Shown in pieces: positions 34,590 to 48,227 of a stretch of DNA of 64,000 nt. The notes beneath the pieces were generated by a model. The model did no database searches. It was not told the DNA's origin and saw only the letters and a program-made list of their open reading frames with translations. The stretch comes from Morinoia aosen. Taxonomy: Eukaryota > Arthropoda > Malacostraca > Amphipoda > Talitridae. Numbering within the stretch: the first letter of the stretch is position 1; every line of letters starts with the position of its first letter. The position numbers and the translations under genes were made by a program. The stretch lies in NCBI GenBank assembly GCA_030386875.1, contig CM059558.1:12595501-12659500 (forward strand), written 5' to 3'.

Positions 34590-35384
34590 ATCTAAGATCG
34601 CTGTCGAAAGAATCTGCTTAGTAAAGTGACTAATGGACCCATGACAAACCGTAAAGATCTGCAACAAGAACTTAAGTTTCATGGAGTGGGCGTCAGTCAA
34701 AAAACTATCAGTAGAGAATTGCACCCTAGTGGCCTACGGGCCTTCACTCATCGTAGGAATTCTCTTTTGACAGATAAACATGTGAAGAACCGTTTAAAGT
34801 TTGTCAAAGATCATCTTGACAAAGGTTATGAGTTTTGGGAACGGGTTGTGTGGTCCGACAAAAGTAAAATTGAGCTCTTCGGTCGAAATGACTCTCGTCA
34901 TGTAGGAAGGAGACTAAGGACTGCCTATGATCGTAAGAACACCCTCCCTGCTGTCAAGCATAAAGGAAACAATATCATGGTTTCCGGCTCCTCCATTTCT
35001 CAGGGTGTAGAGGAACTCCACCTCAGTGATTGCAAAATGGATAGTTCTATGTAGCGGCAGATACTGGAACACAAGCTGATCCCAAGCGCAAGAAAATTCT
35101 TCGGCCGGCGCAAGTGGATCTTCCAGCAAGACAATGTCCCAAAGCATACGGCTATGTTAACGAAAGAATGGTTGGCTACTAAGAAAATAAGAGCTATTTC
35201 ATGGCGGAGTCAGTCTCCTGACCTCAATCCCATAAAAAATATGAAGCAAATACTGAAATCTGCAGAGCAGAAAAGGAGCCCCAAAATTCTTGCGGAATCA
35301 ATGACAATATGCGTTGATAAATGGAACAAGATTCTACCAAAAGAGTGTCAGAAGACAGTTTCAACATCCGTCTCCGTGCTGTAA
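34590..35384 (+). pseudogene. Tc1/mariner-like transposase, inactivated
   Basis: Remnant of a cut-and-paste transposase. The N-terminal part holds the second helix-turn-helix (GVSQKTISREL). The catalytic domain shows VVWSDKSK with the first aspartate (codon 34857-34859) and FQQDNVPKH with the second (35130-35132), followed by SPDLNPI. The third acidic residue expected 34 residues later in the DD34E triad is a lysine codon (35235-35237). A stop codon interrupts the frame at 35052-35054, and the sequence continues in the same frame to 35384. The first DNA-binding helix-turn-helix is missing or preceded by an in-frame stop (34593-34595). The copy cannot be active. I could not identify its terminal inverted repeats. 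It lies inside the first visible intron, in the same orientation as the host gene. Confidence 0.92.
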
Positions 35385-36764
35385 TTGCAAACAGGGGCCA
35401 TGCAACTAAATAAGATTTTTTGTTTTGGTTAAATAATTTTGCACATAGTATCTTTTTTATTTTGTACGGGTGACGCAATAAGTTGACCTTTTAATTTTTT
35501 CTGCTCGGTTATAATATTCTGTTGAATAATAAAGGGTTCTCTGAACCATTTGTAATCTTTAACCCAGCACGGAACTCGAAGTTTTGAAAAACACGAAAAA
35601 TTAAGCTGTGCAAGTACTTGTGCCCAAGTGCTGTAAGCGCAATATTTATTCCAAAACACTGAGGGGACTCGAAGCAAAAAATATTTCCTTAAGGGAGGCG
35701 TGGGAGTAAAATGGTTAAGATCCACTGTGGTACAGCAAAGAAGCACGTGCTGCAACTTGAAGATAATGTATTTCCCTGTGGCACATTACACGTTTCCTTC
35801 TCCAACAAAACTTCTTTGCTTTAATTTATGGCCGAATGAAACATGCTCTCACTCGCCAGAGCAAACACGGAATTGGAAAATCCAGTGAGTACTTGTATGG
35901 AAATTTTAAATACTCCATTGTACCGAGACCACTCAAACGTATTGTCTTCCCGAGTTGATATTTGAATAAAGTTTAATGATGTGCGTTTCAATTCCTCGAG
36001 AAGAGCTGGTTAAAATTCTCCCCTCTGAATGACCCCCGGGGATGTTTTGCAACTTTTTCAATTAAGAAGTTCTTCGCTGAGACTTTGAGACACTATTCTT
36101 TCTTCGCAAAGAGCGACAATATTCTTTCTTTGCAAAGAGCGACCGCAAAGCGATTCGATAGAGAAGCTCCTTATTTCCGACTTCTCTAAAATGTTGCCTG
36201 TGAAACAAGGTATTCTTCTGAACAAATAAATGTAAATTGCAACGGAAATAGTTCCGAAGGAATAGAATTGTTCCATTTGCTTATTTAATGAGGAATTGCG
36301 CGTGATATGTTTTTTTGGAACGGAATCTTATTAAATTGTGATTGTGTGATTGTGCAGCAGAGCACCAGATCAGCTTTAGTTCAATGCCCTGCAATCGAAA
36401 AAACCTTAGATTTTAATCATTCAAACCTTTATACTCAGTAAGAATTTTATCCATAGCTCTATACGCGTAATAACCTTGTTTCAATGACATTCACACTTCT
36501 AATTGGAGAAGTAGACATTTATATCATTTTTGCATTACAGCAAGCCAAAAAGCATGCTTCACACATTCTTATTTCTGTTGGTTAAAAACTATATTCCTCT
36601 CAGTAACTTATGATTCACAAAAAGACTACATCCGCAATCCAGCAAACTTCAAGATGAAACTCATCGTATGTGTGGACATAACATAACTAAGTACATCAAT
36701 ATTTTAATTGTCCTTCGAAATTCTATAAACATTTCTGAATGCAACGCTCCTGTGACTCTCACAA
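35385..36764. other. AT-rich intronic spacer
   Basis: Probably begins with the 3' end of the Tc1-like element (T-rich, ending near gtgacgcaataagttgacc at about 35480). Duplicated attctttctt(t/c)gcaaagagcgac words lie at 36092 and 36120. No exon seen. Confidence 0.45.
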
Positions 36765-37940
36765 CACAAGCCTGTGCTAGACTAGAATTATTCGAAACAC
36801 AAGCCTGTGCTAGAGAATGATTTGAAACACAAGCCTGTGCTAGAGAATTATTTTAAACACAAGCCTGTTAAAAATGATTCAAAACACAAACCTGTGCTAG
36901 AAAATGATTCGAAACACAAGCCTGTGCTAGAGAATGACTCAAAACACAAACCTGTACTAGAGAATGACTCCAAACACAAGCCTGTGCAAGAATATAATTC
37001 GAAACACAAACCTGTACTAGAGAATGACTCCAAACACAAGCCTGTGCAAGAAAATAATTCGAAACACAAGCCTGTGCTAAAGAATGATTCAAAACACAAG
37101 CCTGTGCTAGAGAATGATTCGAAACACAAGCCTGTGCTTGAGAATGATTCTCCCAACACAAGCCTGTGCTAAAGAATGATTCGAAACACAAGCCTGTGCT
37201 AGAGAATGATTCGAAACACAAGCCTGTGCTACAGAATGATTCTCCCAACACAAGCCTGTGCTAAAGAATGATTCAAAACACAAGCCTGTGCTAAAGAATG
37301 ATTCAAAACACAAACCTGTGCTAGAGAATGATTCGAAACACAAGCCTGTGCTAGAGAATGATTCGAAACACAAGCCTGTGCTAAAGAATTGTTCAAGACA
37401 CAAGCCTGTGCTAAAGAATGATTCAAAACACAAGCCTGTGCTAAAGAATTATTCAAAACACAAGCCTGTGCTAAAGAATTATTCAAAATACAAGCCTGTG
37501 CTAAAGAATGATTCAAAACACAAGCCTATGCTAAAGAATGATTCAAAACACAAGTCTGTGCTAGAGAATGATTCGAAACACAAGCCTGTGCTAAAGAATT
37601 ATTCAAAACACAAGCCTGTGCTAAAGAGTTATTCAAAACACAAGCCTGTGCTAAAGAATGATTCAAAACACAAGCCTATGCTAAAGAATGATTCAAAACA
37701 CAAGCCTGTGCTAGAGAATGATTCGAAACACAAGCCTGTGCTAGAGAATGATTCTCCCAACACAAGCCTGTGCTAATGAATGATTCAAAACACAAACCTG
37801 TGCTAGAGAATGATTCAAAACACAAGCCTGTGCAATAAAATTATTCTCCCAACACAAGCCTGTGCTAAAGAATGATTAAAAACACAAGCCTGTGCTAGAA
37901 AATGATTCGAAACACAAGCCTGTGCTGGAGAATGATTTTC
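36765..37940. repeat. 30-bp minisatellite (aacacaagcctgtgctagag...), about 38 copies
   Basis: Unit aacacaagcctgtgctagag plus aatgattcga. Occasional 31-bp type units with tctccc shift the frame. cacaagcctgtg is close to a palindrome. Open frames on both strands (NDSKHKPVLE; SFSSTGLCFE) are translations of the unit. Confidence 0.96.
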
Positions 37941-39260
37941 ACTTAGCCTGCGGAAGGCGTCCGGCCGATACCCATCTATAAGTTACTTCAGCTTCATCCT
38001 AAGGACTGCAATATTTTCCAGCTTTCGCGCTGACTCAGCAATTCTGGCGCTTTCCAGACGTGGCTGGCCTAAGACAAAGTCTGGAGTGCTGCCCTGGCCA
38101 GGATCAAGCCAGACATATGTGGGCAGAAATAACGAAGGCTTTAGCCGCTACCATTTCTATAAAAATGAGAAGTTCGGTCGTGGTCTTGCCTCGGAAATGT
38201 GAAGGTTCCAGTCTTTGTCGATGCTGGAATACTGAACACTTCTGGTTTGGTAACGCTCTTTTTGGAAATTGAAAAATCGGATCATTACAGGAAAATTTTG
38301 GATCCAAGTCTTTTGTTTCTTTTGGAAATGTTTTCGTATTCGGTACCGGAGTATTGGAAATTTATCTTGCAGCCTTTTCTGGAAACTATAAATTTTAGGT
38401 TTATCGATTAACGGGCTCTGAATATTCCGGTCAAAGTTTTTTCGGAAAATAAAAAATTTAGACTAAGATTTTCGCAAAATTGAATTACCCTAGTTCAACA
38501 GAGATAAAAAATTTTGAGCTCGCTAGCATAGTCTTTTCCAGGTATATGAAGATCGAATTATGATTCTTTCGCGGAAATTGATTGTGTGAGACTTTGCCAC
38601 TCTTTGATCGGTAAGATTTTGTTACAACACCTATATTTCATTACTTCTTCTCTATTTCATGATTTCCTTTCCATTTCATTACTTCCCTTCCATTTCATTA
38701 CTTCCTCTCCACATCATTACTCTCCCTCCATGCTAGCTCTAACACTCTCCCAATTTTAGAAAGGTTTTCACTATAACATGGCAATTCGGAAAGGTTTTCA
38801 CTAAAACATTACTGCAAGATTGCATTCCACATGAAATAATGCAGGAGCTCACTCAGATACTTTCCTCTCATATCTTTACGAGTAAAGAAAGCGACAATCT
38901 CGTCTTTGGACTTACGCTGTAAGTAATGAATGTTTAGAGTGATGTCTTCAGATGCGGGATCACGGATGTTCTTTCCAGACATCCGGATTCTTAAATTCCG
39001 GATGTTCTTAAAAAAATTAAAGCTAAATAATGGAGCAAACTCTTTGACCTCGCAAGAGATCTTCAATTCCGTGCTTGGGTCTTCAAGAAGTTGATTTCGA
39101 TTTTTAGGTTTTAAATGTTAAGGATGGGCTGTGATGGCTCGATAAATGCCCATTTACGACCAAACATCGAAGTTTTCACGACCGAGTGATGTACACGGGC
39201 TTCTAGAACTTAAGTTCGCAGGCAGCGGCGTCATGTCACAAGAGCTGCGGTGTTCCTGTA
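37941..39260. other. Unique intronic spacer
   Basis: Contains a small ttccatttcattacttc repeat at 38625-38720 and a duplicated aaaggttttcactataacat / aaaggttttcactaaaacat at 38760-38810. No recognised exon. Confidence 0.5.
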
Positions 39261-42200
39261 GAGCATTCACTTCCTTCACTCATACTCCACTCGGACTATT
39301 CACCGCCTTCACTCATACTCCCCTCACACTATTCACCGCCTTCACTCGTACTCCACTCACACTATTCACCGCCTTCACTCATACTCCCCTCACACTATTC
39401 ACCGCCTTCACTCATACTCCACTCACACTATTCACCGCCTTCACTCATACTCCACTCACACTATTCACCGCCTTCACTCGTACTCCACTCACACTATTCA
39501 CCGCCTTCACTCATACTCCACTCACACTATTCACCGCCTTCACTCATACTCCACTCGTACTATTCACCGCCTTCACTCATACTCCACTCACACTATTCAC
39601 CGCCTTCACTCATACTCCACTCACACTATTCACCGCCTTCACTCATACTCCCCTCACACTATTCACCGCCTTCACTCATTCTCCCCTCACACTATTCACC
39701 GCCTTCACTCATACTCCACTCACACTATTCACCGCCTTCACTCATACTCCACTCGTACTATTCACCGCCTTCACTCATACTCCCCTCACACTATTCACCG
39801 CCTTCACTCATACTCCACTCACACTATTCACCGCCTTCACTCATACTCCCCTCACACTATTCACTGCCTTCACTCATACTCCCCTCACACTATTCACCGC
39901 CTTCACTCATACTCCCCTCACACTATTCACCGCCTTCACTCATACTCCACTCGTACTATTCACCGCCTTCACTCGTACTCCCCTCACACTATTCACCGCC
40001 TTCACTCATACTCCCCTCACACTATTCACCGCCTTCACTCATACTCCACTCGTACTATTCACCGCCTTCACTCATACTCCCCTCGTACTATTCACCGCCT
40101 TCACTCATACTCCACTCACACTATTCACCGCCTTCACTCATACTCCACTCACACTATTCACCGCCTTCACTCATACTCCACTCACACTATTCACCGCCTT
40201 CACTCATACTCCCCTCACACTATTCACCGCCTTCACTCATACTCCACTCGTACTATTCACCGCCTTCACTCATACTCCACTCGTACTATTCACCGCCTTC
40301 ACTCATACTCCACTCACACTATTCACCGCCTTCACTCATACTCCACTCGTACTATTCACCGCCTTCACTCATACTCCACTCACACTATTCACCGCCTTCA
40401 CTCATACTCCCCTCACACTATTCACCGCCTTCACTCATACTCCCCTCACACTATTCACCGCCTTCACTCATACTCCACTCACACTATTCACCGCCTTCAC
40501 TCATACTCCCCTCACACTATTCACCGCCTTCACTCATACCCCCCTCACACTATTCACCGCCTTCACTCATACTCCCCTCACACTATTCACCGCCTTCACT
40601 CATACTCCACTCACACTATTCACCGCCTTCACTCATACTCCACTCACACTATTCACCGCCTTCACTCATACTCCCCTCACACTATTCACCGCCTTCACTC
40701 ATACTCCCCTCACACTATTCACCGCCTTCACTCATACTCCCCTCACACTATTCACCGCCGTCACTCATACTCCCCTCACACTATTCACCGCCTTCACTCA
40801 TACTCCCCTCACACTATTCACCGCCTTCACTCATACTCCCCTCACACTATTCACCGCCTTCACTCATACTCCACTCACACTATTCACCGCCTTCACTCAT
40901 ACTCCACTCACACTATTCACCGCCTTCACTCATACTCCACTCACACTATTCACCGCCTTCACTCATACCCCCCTCACACTATTCACCGCCTTCACTCATA
41001 CCCCCCTCACACTATTCACCGCCTTCACTCATACTCCCCTCACACTATTCACCGCCTTCACTCATACCCCCCTCACACTATTCACCGCCTTCACTCATAC
41101 TCCCCTCACACTATTCACCGCCTTCACTCATACCCCCCTCACACTATTCACCGCCTTCACTCATACTCCCCTCACACTATTCACCGCCTTCACTCATACC
41201 CCCCTCACACTATTCACCGCCTTCACTCATACTCCCCTCACACTATTCACCGCCTTCACTCATACTCCACTCACACTATTCACCGCCTTCACTCATACTC
41301 CACTCACACTATTCACCGCCTTCACTCATACTCCCCTCACACTATTCACCGCCGTCACTCATACTCCACTCACACTATTCACCGCCTTCACTCATACTCC
41401 CCTCACACTATTCACCGCCTTCACTCATACTCCCCTCACACTATTCACCGCCTTCACTCATACTCCACTCACACTATTCACCGCCTTCACTCATACTCCA
41501 CTCACACTATTCACCGCCTTCACTCATACTCCCCTCACACTATTCACCGCCTTCACTCATACTCCACTCACACTATTCACCGCCTTCACTCATACTCCAC
41601 TCACACTATTCACCGCCTTCACTCATACTCCCCTCACACTATTCACCGCCGTCACTCATACTCCACTCACACTATTCACCGCCTTCACTCATACTCCCCT
41701 CACACTATTCACCGCCTTCACTCATACTCCCCTCACACTATTCACCGCCTTCACTCATACTCCACTCACACTATTCACCGCCTTCACTCATACTCCACTC
41801 ACACTATTCACCGCCTTCACTCATACTCCACTCGTACTATTCACCGCCTTCACTCATACTCCACTCACACTATTCACCGCCTTCACTCATACTCCACTCG
41901 TACTATTCACCGCCTTCACTCATACTCCACTCGTACTATTCACCGCCTTCACTCATACTCCACTCACACTATTCACCGCCTTCACTCATACTCCACTCGT
42001 ACTATTCACCGCCTTCACTCATACTCCACTCACACTATTCACCGCCTTCACTCATACTCCACTCACACTATTCACCGCCTTCACTCATACTCCACTCACA
42101 CTATTCACCGCCTTCACTCATACTCCACTCGTACTATTCACCGCCTTCACTCATACTCCACTCACACTATTCACCGCCTTCACTCATACTCCACTCGTAC

Positions 42201-45200
42201 TATTCACCGCCTTCACTCATACTCCACTCACACTATTCACCGCCTTCACTCATACTCCACTCACACTATTCACCGCCTTCACTCATACTCCACTCACACT
42301 ATTCACCGCCTTCACTCATACTCCCCTCACACTATTCACCGCCTTCACTCATACTCCCCTCACACTATTCACCGCCTTCACTCATACTCCCCTCACACTA
42401 TTCACCGCCTTCACTCATACTCCACTCACACTATTCACCGCCTTCACTCATACTCCCCTCACACTATTCACCGCCTTCACTCATACTCCACTCACACTAT
42501 TCACCGCCTTCACTCATACTCCCCTCACACTATTCACCGCCTTCACTCATACTCCACTCGTACTATTCACCGCCTTCACTCATACTCCACTCACACTATT
42601 CACCGCCTTCACTCATACTCCCCTCACACTATTCACCGCCTTCACTCATACTCCCCTCACACTATTCACCGCCTTCACTCATACTCCCCTCACACTATTC
42701 ACCGCCTTCACTCATACTCCACTCGTACTATTCACCGCCTTCACTCATACTCCCCTCACACTATTCACCGCCTTCACTCATACTCCCCTCACACTATTCA
42801 CCGCCTTCACTCATACTCCACTCGTACTATTCACCGCCTTCACTCATACTCCCCTCACACTATTCACCGCCTTCACTCATACTCCCCTCACACTATTCAC
42901 CGCCTTCACTCATACTCCCCTCACACTATTCACCGCCTTCACTCATACTCCACTCACACTATTCACCGCCTTCACTCATACTCCCCTCACACTATTCACC
43001 GCCTTCACTCATACTCCCCTCACACTATTCACCGCCTTCACTCATACTCCCCTCACACTATTCACCGCCTTCACTCATACTCCACTCACACTATTCACCG
43101 CCTTCACTCATACTCCACTCACACTATTCACCGCCTTCACTCATACTCCCCTCACACTATTCACTGCCTTCACTCATACTCCCCTCACACTATTCACTGC
43201 CTTCACTCATACTCCCCTCACACTATTCACTGCCTTCACTCATACTCCCCTCACACTATTCACCGCCTTCACTCATACTCCACTCGTACTATTCACCGCC
43301 TTCACTCATACTCCCCTCACACTATTCACCGCCTTCACTCATACTCCACTCGGACTATTCACCGCCTTCACTCATACTCCCCTCACACTATTCACCGCCG
43401 TCACTCATACTCCACTCGTACTATTCACCGCCTTCACTCATACTCCACTCGTACTATTCACCGCCTTCACTCATACTCCCCTCACACTATTCACCGCCTT
43501 CACTCATACTCCACTCGGACTATTCACCGCCTTCACTCATACTCCCCTCACACTATTCACCGCCTTCACTCATACTCCACTCGTACTATTCACCGCCTTC
43601 ACTCATACTCCCCTCACACTATTCACCGCCTTCACTCATACTCCACTCGGACTATTCACCGCCTTCACTCATACTCCCCTCACACTATTCACCGCCTTCA
43701 CTCATACTCCCCTCACACTATTCACCGCCTTCACTCATACTCCACTCGGACTATTCACCGCCTTCACTCATACTCCCCTCACACTATTCACTGCCTTCAC
43801 TCATACTCCCCTCACACTATTCACCGCCTTCACTCATACTCCACTCGGACTATTCACCGCCTTCACTCATACTCCCCTCACACTATTCACCGCCTTCACT
43901 CATACTCCCCTCACACTATTCACCGCCTTCACTCATACTCCCCTCACACTATTCACTGCCTTCACTCATACTCCCCTCACACTATTCACCGCCTTCACTC
44001 GTACTCCCCTCACACTATTCACCGCCTTCACTCATACTCCACTCGTACTATTCACCGCCTTCACTCATACTCCCCTCACACTATTCACCGCCTTCACTCA
44101 TACTCCACTCGTACTATTCACCGCCTTCACTCATACTCCACTCACACTATTCACCGCCTTCACTCATACTCCCCTCACACTATTCACCGCCTTCACTCAT
44201 ACTCCACTCACACTATTCACCGCCTTCACTCATACTCCCCTCACACTATTCACCGCCTTCACTCATACTCCCCTCACACTATTCACCGCCTTCACTCATA
44301 CTCCACTCACACTATTCACCGCCTTCACTCATACTCCCCTCACACTATTCACCGCCTTCACTCATACTCCACTCACACTATTCACCGCCTTCACTCATAC
44401 TCCCCTCACACTATTCACCGCCTTCACTCATACTCCCCTCACACTATTCACCGCCTTCACTCATACTCCACTCGTACTATTCACCGCCTTCACTCATACT
44501 CCCCTCACACTATTCACCGCCTTCACTCATACTCCCCTCCCACTATTCACCGCCTTCACTCATACTCCACTCACACTATTCACCGCCTTCACTCATACTC
44601 CCCTCACACTATTCACCGCCTTCACTCATACTCCCCTCACACTATTCACCGCCTTCACTCATACTCCACTCACACTATTCACCGCCTTCACTCGTACTCC
44701 ACTCACACTATTCACCGCCTTCACTCATACTCCCCTCACACTATTCACCGCCTTCACTCATACTCCACTCACACTATTCACCGCCTTCACTCATACTCCA
44801 CTCACACTATTCACCGCCTTCACTCATACTCCACTCACACTATTCACCGCCTTCCTTCATACTCCACTCACACTATTCACCGCCTTCACTCATACTCCCC
44901 TCACACTATTCACCGCCTTCACTCGTACTCCCCTCACACTATTCACCGCCTTCACTCGTACTCCCCTCACACTATTCACCGCCTTCACTCATACTCCACT
45001 CGTACTATTCACCGCCTTCACTCATACTCCCCTCACACTATTCACCGCCTTCACTCATACTCCCCTCACACTATTCACCGCCTTCACTCATACTCCCCTC
45101 ACACTATTCACCGCCTTCACTCCTACTCCACTCACACTATTCACCGCCTTCACTCATACTCCCCTCACACTATTCACCGCCTTCACTCATACTCCACTCG

Positions 45201-47393
45201 TACTATTCACCGCCTTCACTTATACTCCACTCGTACTATTCACCGCCTTCACTCATACTCCACTCACACTATTCACCGCCTTCACTCATACTCCCCTCAC
45301 ACTATTCACCGCCTTCACTCATAATCCCCTCACACTATTCACCGCCTTCACTCATACTCCCCTCACACTATTCACCGCCTTCACTCATACTCCACTCGTA
45401 CTATTCACCGCCTTCACTCATACTCCCCTCACACTATTCACCGCCTTCACTCGTACTCCCCTCACACTATTCACCGCCTTCACTCATACTCCCCTCACAC
45501 TATTCACCGCCTTCACTCATACTCCCCTCACACTATTCACCGCCTTCACTCATACTCCCCTCACACTATTCACCGCCTTCACTCATACTCCCCTCACACT
45601 ATTCACCGCCTTCACTCATACTCCACTCACACTATTCACCGCCTTCACTCATACTCCCCTCACACTATTCACCGCCTTCACTCATACTCCCCTCACACTA
45701 TTCACCGCCTTCACTCATACTCCCCTCACACTATTCACAGCCTTCACTCATACTCCCCTCACACTATTCACCGCCTTCACTCATACTCCACTCACACTAT
45801 TCACCGCCTTCACTCGTACTCCCCTCACACTATTCACCGCCTTCACTCATACTCCACTCACACTATTCACCGCCTTCACTCATACTCCCCTCACACTATT
45901 CACCGCCTTCACTCATACTCCCCTCACACTATTCACCGCCTTCACTCATACTCCCCTCACACTATTCACCGCCTTCACTCATACTCCCCTCACACTATTC
46001 ACCGCCTTCACTCATACTCCACTCACACTATTCACCGCCTTCACTCATACTCCCCTCACACTATTCACCGCCTTCACTCATACTCCCCTCACACTATTCA
46101 CCGCCTTCACTCATACTCCCCTCACACTATTCACCGCCTTCACTCGTACTCCCCTCACACTATTCACCGCCTTCACTCATACTCCACTCGTACTATTCAC
46201 CGCCTTCACTCATACTCCCCTCACACTATTCACCGCCTTCACTCATACTCCCCTCACACTATTCACCGCCTTCACTCATACTCCACTCGTACTATTCACC
46301 GCCTTCACTCATACTCCCCTCACACTATTCACCGCCTTCACTCGTACTCCACTCACACTATTCACCGCCTTCACTCGTACTCCCCTCACACTATTCACCG
46401 CCTTCACTCATACTCCCCTCACACTATTCACCGCCTTCACTCATACTCCCCACACACTATTCACCGCCTTCACTCATACTCCACTCGTACTATTCACCGC
46501 CTTCACTCATACTCCACTCACACTATTCACCGCCTTCACTCATACTCCCCTCACACTATTCACCGCCTTCACTCATACTCCCCTCACACTATTCACCGCC
46601 TTCACTCATACTCCCCTCACACTATTCACCGCCTTCACTCATACTCCACTCGTACTATTCACCGCCTTCACTCATACTCCCCTCACACTATTCACCGCCT
46701 TCACTCATACTCCCCTCACACTATTCACCGCCTTCACTCATACTCCACTCACACTATTCACCGCCTTCACTCATACTCCCCTCACACTATTCACCGCCTT
46801 CACTCATACTCCACTCACACTATTCACCGCCTTCACTCATACTCCCCTCACACTATTCACCGCCTTCACTCATACTCCCCTCACACTATTCACCGCCTTC
46901 ACTCATACTCCACTCACACTATTCACCGCCTTCACTCATACTCCCCTCACACTATTCACCGCCTTCACTCATACTCCACTCACACTATTCACCGCCTTCA
47001 CTCATACTCCACTCACACTATTCACCGCCTTCACTCATACTCCTCTCACACTATTCACCGCCTTCACTCATACTCGACTCACACTGTTCACCGCCTTCAC
47101 TCATACTCCCCTCACACTATTCACCGCCTTCACTCATACTCCACTCGTACTATTCACCGCCTTCACTCATACTCCACTCACACTATTCACCGCCTTCACT
47201 CATACTCCACTCGTACTATTCACCGCCTTCACTCATACTCCACTCACACTATTCACCGCCTTCACTCATACTCCAATCACACTATTCACCGCCTTCACTC
47301 GTACTCCACTCGTACTATTCACCGCCTTCACTCATACTCCACTCACACTACTCACCGCCTTCACTCATACTCCACTCACACTATTCACCGCCT
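39261..47393. repeat. Giant 33-bp minisatellite, about 246 copies
   Basis: Unit ttcactcatactccactcac plus actattcaccgcc, over 8.1 kb with almost no length variation. Variant sites: tccactc/tcccctc, ctcacac/ctcgtac/ctcggac, actcata/actcgta, gccttc/gccgtc. The + strand is open for 2761 codons (39146-47431; FTHTPLTLFTA repeats), but all three + frames of the unit lack stops while the - frames do not, so openness is a property of the unit. It lies inside the intron between exons A and B. Confidence 0.98.
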
Positions 47394-47639
47394 TTAATAT
47401 ATTATCTGTGACATATACACCGACTATTTAAATCACCGACCCGCTCTATGTCCCTGGATATGACATAATCAGCACCATGTGTAGTGCCACACAAACTACA
47501 GTGTTCACTTACAAACCTGATGTGTATTTATACCTTTGGAAAAACCTTTTCTTTGTATGGGTACAGAATTGTACCTGTTTATTGTATGTTCCAGCCCCCG
47601 GAATAAGAGAATGATTCGATCGGGAATGAATCTAAAACA

Positions 47640-47944
47640 GGGTACAATACTGCGCCAGGCACAGTATTGTACCTCTCAACCACAGTACTAACCATTCCTG
47701 TGCTCGGGCACAGTATTGTACTCCGTATTGTACCTCGGGCACAGTATTGTTCCCCGTATTGCACTTCGGGCACAGTATTGTACCTCGTATTGTACCTTCA
47801 GCCCCCGTATTGTCCCTTCACCCCCTTGCTAACCATTACTGCGTCCGGGCACAGCATTGTATCTCGTATTGCACCTCAGGCACAGTCTTGTCCCCGTATT
47901 GTACCTCCCACCCCCGTACTAACCATTACTGCGCCTGGGCACAG
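47640..47944. repeat. Degenerate repeat that ends in the exon B acceptor
   Basis: Copies of cgggcacagtattgtacctc and ccccgtattgtacc with intervals of about 20-45 bp. The last copy, cctgggcacag, is the 3' splice site of exon B. Confidence 0.85.
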
Positions 47945-48148
47945 GGGTGCCGTACCCGGCCGTCAGCTGGTGGTACAGAGGGGAGCGGATGGCGTCAGCA
48001 GAAGCGAGCCACTCCGGCGAGCTGACATCGAGCACCCTGACGCTGCCGCCGCTAACGCGGGCTGACCTCATGGCCGAGGTGACGTGTCAGGCCTCCAACA
48101 CCCCCGCCCTCCCGCCCGTCTCTGCCACCGTCAGCGTGGACATGATAC
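47945..48148 (+). CDS. Sidestep-like Ig receptor, exon B (rest of Ig domain 2)
   Basis: 204 bp, phase 1 at both ends. Acceptor gggcacag|gg and donor c|gtgagt. Joined to exon A it gives EVHG-GVPYPAVSWWYRG, with the core Ig tryptophan, and ends with LTRADLMAEVTCQASN and a run to SVDMI. The second Ig2 cysteine sits in the VTCQASN motif, which is very typical of Side-family proteins (TCQAxN). The split of Ig2 right after the GG is placed the same way relative to the fold as the next domain splits. GC-rich compared with the flanks. Repeats touch both edges: the acceptor is the last unit of an upstream array, and the donor opens a GT-rich array. Confidence 0.92.
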
Positions 48149-48227
48149 GTGAGTGTGTCTGGTGTGTCTGGGTGTGTCTGGGAGTGTTTGGGTGTCTGGG
48201 TGTGTTTGTGTGTGTGTCTTTGTTTCC
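48149..48227. repeat. GT-rich array (gtgtctgg) beginning at the exon B donor
   Basis: gtgagtgtgtctggtgtgtc and repeated ctgggtgtgt units start at the splice donor. The same repeat resumes at 48478-48515 (gagtgtgcctgggtgtgcct) beyond the SINE, so the SINE is an insertion in this array. Confidence 0.85.

Larger units (their letters stand above)
26282..47944 (+). other. Intron A-B of the Side-like gene, about 21.7 kb
   Basis: Runs from donor gtaaga to acceptor gggcacag. It contains a tRNA-like SINE candidate, the 19-bp, 9-bp, 32-bp, 30-bp and 33-bp arrays, a LINE tail, a palindromic MITE and the dead Tc1-like transposase. Roughly three quarters of it is repeat. The exon phases on both sides (1 and 1) agree with direct splicing, but a skipped small exon cannot be excluded. 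Confidence 0.75.

Noticed and set aside
36807-37776. NDSKHKPVLE frames and opposite SFSSTGLCFE frames as secreted repeat proteins
   Set aside because: Both strands are open because of the 30-bp unit; frames break wherever units change length.
39146-47431. 2761-codon open frame (FTHTPLTLFTA repeats) as a giant repetitive protein gene
   Set aside because: The 33-bp unit is stop-free in all three + frames, differences among units mostly change amino acids, there is no start context or domain, and it lies between exons A and B of a gene in the same direction.
47667-48065. Frame through the gggcacag repeat as an upstream extension of exon B
   Set aside because: Family motifs start right after the acceptor at 47944, and the upstream part is repeat-derived and in another frame.
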